Both the position numbers and the translations under genes were made by a program. DNA of 64,000 bases from Halictus rubicundus (Eukaryota; Arthropoda; Insecta; Hymenoptera; Halictidae), in assembly GCF_050948215.1 (NCBI RefSeq), contig NC_135165.1, positions 7,538,501-7,602,500 of the forward strand, given 5' to 3'. This document shows, piece after piece, positions 55,895 to 64,000 of the stretch. Below the pieces are notes generated by a model. That model saw only the letters and a program-made list of their open reading frames with translations, was not told the origin of the DNA and did not search any database. Numbering within the stretch: position 1 is the first letter of the stretch; each line of letters begins with the position of its first letter.

Positions 55895-57613
55895 ATCCTG
55901 TATAGTCTTCCCAAATTGTGCTCCTAGTGAAAATTGTCTGCGTTGATACCGTAAAAGTGCGGAATATTTAATTTGCTACAATTTAATTTTCAAATTGTAG
56001 AATCACACCACAGAGGCTAGATGCGTTAAAATATTCTACCCATCTTATTATAAAATTGATAGAACAGAAAATTCTAGTAAAAGTAAAATTTTTATAAATT
56101 GCGCTGCCAATGAAAATTACCCTCATTAACCTTCCGTATGCTATGCCGGAGTAATTAGTGACCCGTCGCGGTGGGGATAAGCTCGAGCGACCGTCAATAT
56201 GTGCAATTTTATTCCGATATAAGATGACAGAAAAATCGCTATCCCCTCTTCTTCGTCTTTGTTCGAAATACGACGAAAGCCGGTCCCCAGCTATCGTCTT
56301 ATATCGAAAGAAAACTGTAGTGAAATATCGGTGTGGGTCAGAAATGACTCCGGCATAGGCCTAGAACTCGCAGGAGACTGAGGGACAATACTGTAAAAGC
56401 GTGGTGAATTTAATTTGTGCTAGTAGACAGTTTTGTATGATAAACATGCGCAATGCCTTATACTAGATTCATTGTTAAACTTTGTAATATATTTATTTTT
56501 GTGCTTGGATCTATGGGCAGATTGTGCCTAAGACGTTCTCAATAAATACATACATATGCATAAATGTATAAAATCCTGTGGCTACGTCAATCATTTTTGT
56601 AAGATTGCTTACGATGTTGAGTGCTCGAGCCATTTATCAGTACTTAACAGAGCAGCTTTAACAAATAGGTTGCACAGAAATGCGGTGGTGAACGGTTGAG
56701 CACGAGCCACATGAACGCGCGTACGTGCGGTTAAAAGTATGATCTCCGGTTTCGCAGTTAACGAAAGTGGGAAATGTTATTTGAACAAAGTGGGAAATGC
56801 TATTGGACAAACTGTGAAATACACGTGGAAGTATCACGCATTTCGCCAAACACGATTTTCCATTGTATACACCAGCTGACGGTGGCTACAATGAAAAGCC
56901 GGCGTGTAGGAGATAAATTTTATCTTGATCCATTGTTTCCGGTTATCCTCCGATACGCAAAAATAAAAATAACGAAAAAAAAAACAACAAGGAACGACAG
57001 GAAGCAAAGTTTATTGGATCTCGTTTAACAAGAACGGGAAATTATACGTTCCAGAGCCGCGTTTTTAATAGGAGAGGATCTTCTGCGTTCGGTCAATTAA
57101 GAAAAGGAAATCCGGAACGGAAGAAGGGAAACCCTCTATACCCGTCAGCCGTCCAACACCGACTACTTGAACCGTATCGTGATTGAAACTGAGACTCGCG
57201 ATACCTAAACGTCCGAAATGCCTGAGTTAAATTTTAGACTTTTTTAATTTCGCAACATGCACGGTTTCTTACGTGATAGCTTGTCATCGTAAGACATTAC
57301 TTTGTGAAATAGTATTTTATATAAAATACACATATGCGTCTGCATTGAAATTGGCGCTGTGCGAGTAACAGATTAGGACATATTTGTAAGTTCATAGTGA
57401 TCTGCGGATTTCACGCATTTATAATAAAAATTAGGAGTCGAAACTTAAACCAGTGAGAACATTAGAAAAATTTAAGAAGTAATATTGTCAGTTTATTAAA
57501 ATAAGTGGAAATCAATTTTTATTGGACTCATGTTTGTTGCGATCGATACACTCCCATTTTTCTAGTTTGATATCATTTTTAGGAAATATTGTTATACCTA
57601 TCTCCTTTCTAAA
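55895..57613. other. Gene-free, mostly AT-rich
   Basis: A one-ended MITE start (TCTGCGGATTTCACGCATTT) lies at 57402. Short frames without motifs. Nothing else recognised. Confidence 0.4.
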
Positions 57614-57617
57614 TTAA

Positions 57618-58083
57618 CCAGTTAACTGCGGAGTTTAATTTTAAAAATCCCTCACGGGCGCGGAATTAAAATCAAGCCAAATGACGAATATACACGCCGA
57701 ATGCAGGCCAAATGCCGCTATTATAAATTTTACGAAAAAAGCAAAGCAAAATGAGAAAGAATTACATTTTTATTCGATAAGAAATTAACAATTCATTAAC
57801 GTTAACCGCACCGCAATAGAGTTTTGGATTGACGTGTATACACGACGAACGCGGTTAACACTAGGTTTACGGAGCACAAAAAATGACTATTTTACATTAC
57901 TTTACAAAAATAACATGATTGTATCTATCAAAATTTGTGGCCATCTTTTTAATAATATATATCCAAGCAAATCAATTTGTTAAATAATTCCTCATGGATG
58001 CATCTTTACAATCTCAATATTCGTAAATTAAAAATATTAGAATCCATCATTTTGACGGGTCCCGTAAATCTAGTGTTAACTGG
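57618..58083. mobile_element. CCAGTTAA-family TTAA MITE, split by nested MITE
   Basis: TTAA at 57614-57617 and 58084-58087. Ends are CCAGTTAACTGCGG and the complement of a CCAGTTAA start. After subtracting the 217-bp insert and one TTAA, 245 bp remain and align to 11105-11346. Noncoding. Confidence 0.92.
57859..58075. mobile_element. CACTAGG-family TTAA MITE nested in another TTAA MITE
   Basis: TTAA at 57855-57858 and 58076-58079. Ends CACTAGGTTTACGGA and (complement) CACTAGATTTACGGG. 217 bp, the same length as the 20122 copy. The target was the subterminal TTAA of the host element, intact as GCGCTTAACTGG at 11335-11346. Confidence 0.95.
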
Positions 58084-59640
58084 TTAAAATTCTCATAATG
58101 AAATTGGGTATATTATTTCGGATTACAATAATTGTTATAACGCGGTATAAAATTCTATTTTTCTGTCATCGATGTTTAGCCGCTAGAAAAAATATAAACA
58201 CATATAAATGTTCTCGTTCTTCCAGAAGCTTTTTGCGCTGCGACCATGAAATAAATCCTAGTGGGAGGAGGTTAATATGACGGAACAATAAAACGACATT
58301 TTAAGGAGATTATCCCAAACGCATCTAAATCCCGATCACGTCCACAGCCATACAGTTATTCCTAACGAAACGCCACCTCGAGGCATCGAGTTTTCTGAAA
58401 GACCATCATCGAACGAGAAGAAGAAGAAGACTAAGCTTGACACACGGTGCTTCGTGGAATCCTCGCCAGTCCCAGAGAGCACTGGCCAGGTACGTAAAGC
58501 GTGTAGGCCTGGAGTAAACGTTTCTAGAGTTTCAGTGGCTCCCCTAGGGGGAGGGAGTAGGGTTGTTCGCAGGGTCGAGCCGTGGAAGCATATTCCGGTC
58601 GAGATTTTCCCTAAGCAGAGGAGGGTCGGACGGAAAATTATCCCTCGAAAGCCGCGGACCCTTTCTCGGTCTCCCACCATCCGAGTCGAGGGTATCTTCT
58701 CTCTTCCTCTCGTCTTGGTGGTGTCCGCGTTTGCTCTCCCCGCGGTCGTTGGGCCACCAGGATCGTTCCTTCCCCGTCGAACCTGTCCGATCGGCTGTTT
58801 CCTTCTCGTTTTCGTCCCGGCGAGCAACGGGCTCGCTCTCTCCGACTCTCTTTCTCTCTTGAGGGGGAGGGGGGATCGGTTTTCTCTCTCTCTTTCCCGG
58901 ACAGTCGGGTTCCATCGTTTTCGCGTGTGTACGCGGGCAAGGCGCTCGATATTTCAGGCCGTCGCCCACGAGAAACGCAGTTCCTGGGGGCGTGTTCCGC
59001 ACTGGCATGGTCGGCGGTGGCCGCCCGGCGTTACCTCGGTTCGTTTACACCGAACGTAGAAACGGAGAGCTGGCATAATTTCCGGCGGAGACGGTGGCGT
59101 GCGCAGCTAACGCCGTTTCATGCGTCCGCAACGATTCCACTCCGCGTCTCGCCTCACCTCGCCTTGTCCGCGGTGCCTCGCCTCGCCTCGCCAGGCTTGG
59201 GCATCGCCTCCGCTTCTCGACACCAACTCGCCTCGACTCGACTCGACGAGTACGAGCCTCAGACCCGAGAATCGAGCCCGAAACTCGCGACTGCATTCGG
59301 CGTATCCCACCGTCTCGGGCTTCGAAAAGCTTGCGCGCCAGGCACCGGCTCGTCGTAAGGAAACGAGACCGGAATTGCAGGCAAGATCCGTGGTTTTTGC
59401 AATGAACCAGCAATAACTCTTCCGCTTGAATCGAAGTACCTGTCGATGTGCACGTACGCGCCGGTGATTATCAGAGCGAAGTGTCGTCTTTCTTTCAGAT
59501 AGACTTGGTAAACAAATGTTTCACCAGGATAACATGTAACACGTAATATTATATAATACGTAAAATTCAAAGCTCCGAACAAATTCATCTTCGTACTTAT
59601 TATGTGTCACGTTGATTGATTGTTCTAACAATGATATAAT
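58084..59640. other. CpG-rich patch 58350-59400
   Basis: The largest block of overlapping open frames on both strands, up to 201 codons (58454-59059), reflecting stop-poor GC-rich sequence. Repeated CGCCTCGCCTCGC words (59150-59235) are low complexity. No domain recognised and no gene called. Confidence 0.4.
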
Positions 59641-61118
59641 TACGTGAAAAATTATATATTTGGTCTCAGTTGGCCCTGGTTGGTCGGAATGCCTGTGAAC
59701 GACCCCACAAACTCATACGAGTCACCTAATAATTCCCTACCTCGGGGAAAGTCCCATTGAAAATCGATTAGAAAAATGTCAAAAAATACCGAGCCAAGTT
59801 GAAGTGGTTGCAGAAGGTTTGATCCGATTATAAGAATTTCGTAAAAGTGCAAACCGCACAATCGCCAATACATTCCAGTTGGCTCTGTGAGGGTTAATTG
59901 GCCCCGAAGGTGGATCCTTTCTAATCCTCGCTAACGTCGCAACTGCAACCAGGTTCAACGGGTCAAGTTTGCACACGGTTGGTCCGCGTTTGACGCATCG
60001 GTCCAGCATAGTTGGCGCAACGCTATTTTTTAATGAGACCACCCGCACAGGATTTGCCAAGCGTTTCCGTGTTACCCGCTGCGCATTGTGTCCAAGGGGT
60101 GGGTGTTTGCGGGTCCGCGGGACAATGTCCTGGCAGTGTTATACCTTCGGTTGTGGAGCGGCCTCTTGTTGCGTGGGACCTCGATAGGTGTTCGACGCTC
60201 TAGCCCCGACCATAGTTTCGGCAAAATCACGTGGGTATCGTGACTGGTTCTGGGAACGGACGCGTGGTCGACCCTCGTTATACGGTAAATATTCATACTC
60301 GTGGCCATATTCCCGTATCTTTACCTGCTTGACGCCATTTTTATGATTGAAAGCTGCTAATCAATGTTTAACCATGCCACGAAGAAAATTGGAAAAATTG
60401 GTCCAAAGTGCCTCAGCTTATCTTGATCGGGATACAAAAATTGGGAGCTTGATCAAATCAAGAGATTGATAAGTTCCTGAAATGTTCGTGTCGGTAATGT
60501 ATTTGTTTAAATGTTTTTTATTTGGATGGAGACAACGAAACATTAGATCTAAAGTGTCCTCTATGATGCGAAGTCCTCGATTTTATGTGTAAAAATCAGT
60601 AGGTGGAACACAAAATAGAAGAAACGCCAAATGAATGTAATTATACAAAAATTAAGAACGAGTTTCATCGAACACAAAAATATTTTCTTCGATTAAGAAC
60701 GTCCCCTAAAGCTGGTTGCACTAACATACCGAAATGACAGACGTCGATTTTAATGGAACTTTGTGGGAAATGCCATCGTCCGCATTGAAGGGGTGAAAAC
60801 AACCCTCAAAGTTGGGGGTTGGAACCATATTTGGCCGAATATCTCGGAAACAGTTACAGCTGGAGGAGTGGCTCAAATGGGAAAGTGGTGTATTTTTCTA
60901 CGAGGTATAAATCTGCAAGAATAGATAACCAATGTCACTATTTGTTGATACAACATCTTGAAAAATAGCACTTTTTTCTTAACGTTTGTAAGATAACTGT
61001 TGGAATTTATTTCATAAATAGAACAAAATTAATCTGTTATTTCTTTAGAAGGAAGGACCGTTTGAATCGGCTTTTGATATACATTGTATCTGCAGTTAAT
61101 ATACATTGCATGTTGTCC
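59641..61118. other. Gene-free spacer
   Basis: Moderately GC-rich 59880-60330, AT-rich after. GAATATCTCGGAAAC at 60837 also occurs near 6298, a word shared by dispersed repeats. No gene supported. Confidence 0.4.
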
Positions 61119-61122
61119 CCGG

Positions 61123-61435
61123 TGTCACGGCCCGATAAGGCCAAGACAACAACCCTCGCAACACGTCACCAGGCCCAAGTTCACGACCGATTCAGCACCC
61201 AACACTTTGAACCATGAAACAGTCCCAAAGCTTTGTACCCCAAACAAGATTACCCATTAATATATAAGACCCCAAACTCGTGTACCCGGCAGTCGACGAT
61301 TACCTCTGCTACGGCACGTCTCGCCGATCCAACTTTCAAATAAAAAGCATCTTCGAATTCCCGAAATCTTTAAGTATTCAATCGCGAAAGTGAAATACGG
61401 CGTTCTTTCGCGAAACCAGCCATTTCACCGTAACA
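61123..61435 (+). mobile_element. Probable solo LTR (Ty3/Gypsy-type)
   Basis: Begins TGTCACGG and ends CCGTAACA, short inverted TG...CA termini. Flanked by CCGG on both sides (61119-61122 and 61436-61439), a 4-bp duplication. It contains TATATAAG at 61260 and an AATAAAAAG polyadenylation-type signal at 61340, in the order expected of U3-R-U5. 313 bp; no gag/pol or tRNA primer site nearby. Known: LTR recombination leaves solo LTRs. Family assignment is inference. Confidence 0.8.
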
Positions 61436-61439
61436 CCGG

Positions 61440-62546
61440 CATGGAACCCTCGATCCTCAGTTGTTCATATTGGACTGTTGCTCCTCTGTTTTCGATTTCT
61501 TGTTTCATTCGCGACGTTCCTCTCAAACCGTAAAGACGTGTCCGACAACGTGCTTTTAGAGAATCTGTTGAAATATAAATTCTATTTCGTATACAGATAG
61601 AGAGTGTGATTTTATTATATATACCCATATCCCAATAATAACCAAACCCTCGAACGTCTCAACCGCAGATCTTGTCGATGCAACTAGACCAATTGCAGGG
61701 TGCATGTGACAAGAGCTGCAGGAGTCACAGTTCCCGGCGTTGCAGCCCGGGTTTTCCGAAAAGACGAGAGCGAGGTTTCCGGTGATGCATTCAGGCCGCG
61801 TCTCCGCGAGCCGGTGACACGCACGGGGCGCGAATTTTAAAATCTATTCTCCGCTCGGAGCGTGTAAGAGACACGGGAGCGTAGAAACAAAGGGTAGAAA
61901 TAATGGGATTTGCATAGAGATGCCGCGGCGGGGGGAAACTGGCGCAACATTGCTCGGCTGCAAGAGGTACGACGCTAAAATGTTGCGCGTACAGGGTGTC
62001 TCTGATCTGCTGGTGCAAGAATGCTGGAACGAGAAAAAACAGTACACTATTTTCGTACCGGCGGATCGACGACACCCTGTGTAAATCGGGGAAAAGATGA
62101 ATAAACGAGGAAAATGGTGGACACGATCGATAGGCGGTTAGATGTAAATTTTCGGGCGACGATAACCGCTTGTCGGGTATCGTTGCGCGATAAATCGAGC
62201 GTGGTCGATTCAAAGGTGGGCTCGCCAACGCGTCGTGTTTCATAAAACCGTTTCCGAGGAATTTATTAATCGCGGTATCGCGGAAACCGGCGCGATTCGT
62301 TCCATTAAAATACCACGTCGTCGCGCACCTCTCGCCCGGAGATCACCTTATATTAATACGGCTAACGGAGCGGAGATATAAACCGATAAAATTTACTGTA
62401 ACCATAAAATATTTTACGCCCCTCCAGTCGCTTAAGTTCCTACTTAGGCCGAGTTATCTCCGCCATAAATTCGGTACGCGAACTCGCGAACGGAAAGGGG
62501 AAGAGACCGACGCGACGGAAGAGAAAAAATTTTCTCCTTCCGCCTA

Positions 62547-62550
<4 letters not shown>
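61440..62550. other. Gene-free; CpG-rich 61700-62540
   Basis: Two opposed CAGGGTGTC-like ends (ACAGGGTGTCTC at 61991, GACACCCTGTG at 62069) lie 80-90 bp apart and may be a tiny fold-back remnant. 62260-62470 mixes TTAAT/ATAAA sites with CpG-rich DNA. No gene supported. Confidence 0.4.

Positions 62551-62596
<46 letters not shown>
62551..62596. repeat. (CT)n microsatellite
   Basis: Pure TC tract of 46 bases. Confidence 0.95.
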
Positions 62597-62599
<3 letters not shown>

Positions 62600-62872
62600 C
62601 TCTTTCTCCTTTTCCTCGATCAGCGAAAGATCCGTGAAAATGCACGCGAATGCCGGATCGCCGACGTTGATAGCCGACTACAAAACCTCATGTTCTAATA
62701 TCATTTTTCTGACCAGCTTTCGCAAAGCTGCTCGTCCGTCTGGCTCGATTGGCTTTTATTAGGCGAATTATAAAAATATGTGTGCATGAAATATAGTAAA
62801 ATATTGGCTCGTAACTGGTAGGTTATTTATTTAACAACACGTAGACGTACTTTTAATTCGCAAACTCTTTAG

Positions 62873-62893
62873 CACACACACACACACACACAC
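62873..62893. repeat. (CA)n microsatellite
   Basis: About ten CA units, the only CA microsatellite of note here. Confidence 0.93.
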
Positions 62894-62941
62894 CATACGT
62901 ACAATATTAGAAACGATTTCAAACTCTGCTCGATTATAACC

Positions 62942-63297
62942 GTACTGCGGATTTTATGCGCTTATGACAGAAATTAATAGGTGAAACACAAAGCTAGGAA
63001 GACATTCAAAAGAATTTAAGAGCATTATTATAGTGGGCATTATTATTAAAATTATCACAGGAAAAGATACATTGCCATCGAATCTCTGCCTCTTGCAATC
63101 GACTCGGAACATTTGTTCTCACACACAGATGTTTATGCAAAATAAACAGAAACTAGATAGAAATATGTTTCTTCTTCTAATAATTGTAATTAATTGATAA
63201 CAATCTATCCACACCTTAAAATTCTCTCCTGGAAATATTCTTCTAAAATTCACTTACTCTTTTCTGTGATAAACACGTGCAATTCGCAGTCTAGTCA
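62942..63297. mobile_element. Decayed TAGACTGCGGATC-family copy
   Basis: Left GTACTGCGGATTTTATGCGC followed by TTATGACAGAAATTAATAGG; right GCAATTCGCAGTCTA. A second right-half motif (TTGCAATCGACTCGG, TTTATGCAAAATAAACAG) lies inside. 8-bp flanks do not match. Confidence 0.55.
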
Positions 63298-63669
63298 TCA
63301 ATGTACAATAGAATGGCAAATGACAAATTTCTGTTTGCAACAGTTCGGTTTTCGGTATATTTTTTAATGGAAATCTAAAGGGACAACCAGTGGCTTTAAT
63401 CGCAATGCAATCGCACTTTCAATTTTCGTACTTGTAATTGTATGTTCGTTACAATAGTTACTACTACGTAGTACGGATACGGAAGGCTCCGGCGTGGTAG
63501 GAAATTTCGCAAAAAGATTCAGCGAATGATGTAGCGACAAAAGAGAGTCGTGCAATTTGCGAAAGTGAAGGCGATCGCGTGGGTGGTTTCGATCGGCAAA
63601 CGAGGAACCGAGTTCGCCGAAGAAACGCGTCGCTGGTTGACTCATTCCGTGGAGTTCGCGCGCGCGCAC

Positions 63670-63671
<2 letters not shown>

Positions 63672-63720
<49 letters not shown>

Positions 63721-63738
63721 AGAGAGAGCAAGAGAGAG
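63672..63738. repeat. (GA)n microsatellite
   Basis: GA tract of about 67 bases with AAAG and CAAG interruptions. Confidence 0.95.
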
Positions 63739-63849
63739 CACATACACACACCGCCAGCGGCCTGCATTTCCATGCGCAAGGTGCAGCATGCGCGTACTGC
63801 AATCAGAGTGCACGTACATTCGCGCCGCGTAAGAGACAGAACTGTCCGT

Positions 63850-63857
63850 TGACGTCA
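63850..63857. promoter_or_regulatory. Perfect CRE-type palindrome
   Basis: TGACGTCA; third copy in the window, again within a CpG-rich patch beside a GA/CT tract. Confidence 0.35.
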
Positions 63858-64000
63858 TCGGGACAATTTATTCGACTCGCAGGAGTTCGACGTGCCCGCG
63901 GAACTTAATGCGAAATACTATTCCGTTTTATTTACACCGGCTACGGAGGAATGGAAAATCCGATGAGGTTAATAAACGGAGACGACGAAAAGCCGATAAA

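Larger units (their letters stand above)
63298..64000. other. CpG-rich patch at window end
   Basis: CpG-rich from 63480 with a GA tract and TGACGTCA at 63850-63857. Open frames run through the GA tract (Arg-Glu or Leu-Ser repeats). No gene supported. Confidence 0.4.

Noticed and set aside
58454..59416. A 201-codon frame and at least eight overlapping frames on both strands
   Set aside because: Overlap on both strands and absence of motifs point to GC-rich chance frames.
59969..60203. AAHCVQG, resembling the catalytic-histidine motif of trypsin-like proteases, with VGATL in another frame just upstream
   Set aside because: No DIAL or GDSGGP motif, no activation site, and the two pieces lie in different frames; a match this short is expected by chance.

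Overview
This window reads as nuclear DNA of an insect. A hymenopteran (bee, wasp or ant) is the best guess. The guess rests on a mixture of AT-rich DNA and strongly CpG-rich patches, very many (CT)n/(GA)n tracts, an irritans-like mariner, and a dense load of small inverted-repeat DNA transposons. It is not bacterial: there are no operons, no closely packed open frames and no rRNA. I found no host protein-coding gene I can defend and no convincing tRNA, rRNA or known microRNA. The long open frames in the CpG-rich patches are chance frames, many of them running through (CT)n tracts as Leu-Ser repeats. The stretch is best described as intergenic or long-intron sequence.

The only recognisable protein-coding remnant is a mariner transposase (1591-2881 element, 1769-2816 coding remnant). 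It is broken by an in-frame stop, a +1 frameshift and loss of the first catalytic aspartate. A second, internally deleted mariner lies at 106-690. A probable solo LTR of a Ty3/Gypsy-type retroelement lies at 61123-61435.

The rest is a layered record of non-autonomous transposons. Several TTAA-flanked (piggyBac-type) families are present, with ends CCCTTTGCACTCGA (14.9, 17.1, 24.1, 38.2, 43.8 kb), CCCCTTGC (8.9, 9.2, 13.1, 16.0 kb), CACTA (8.7, 10.9, 20.1, 27.0, 38.6, 41.3, 57.9 kb) and CCAGTTAA (11.1, 57.6 kb). TA-flanked fold-back families start CAGGGTG (15.0, 17.3, 18.3, 41.0, 47.8 kb), CAGTGNCTCCC (29.9, 43.8 kb) or CAGTAAAG (21.8 kb). An abundant family starting TAGACTGCGGATC carries 8-bp duplications and is therefore hAT-type (12.1, 13.8, 24.3, 29.6, 32.7 kb and decayed copies). 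Four insertions are nested inside other elements, and for these a sister copy elsewhere in the window shows the empty site.

Tandem arrays form the third component: about 112 bp units at 4.8 kb, 161 bp at 8.1 kb, 80 bp (160 bp dimers) at 34.8 kb, 165 bp at 50 kb, 23 bp at 52.3 kb and about 100 bp at 53.9 kb. CpG-rich patches, most with a (CT)n/(GA)n tract, recur every few kb (for example 3.1-4.5, 9.6-10.6, 22.6-23.6, 26.3-27.9, 36.4-38.0, 42.9-43.6, 46.9-47.7, 50.6-51.9, 54.7-55.6, 58.4-59.4 and 63.5-64 kb). Three contain a perfect TGACGTCA. They are the most likely places for regulatory DNA or unspotted first exons, but that is inference.
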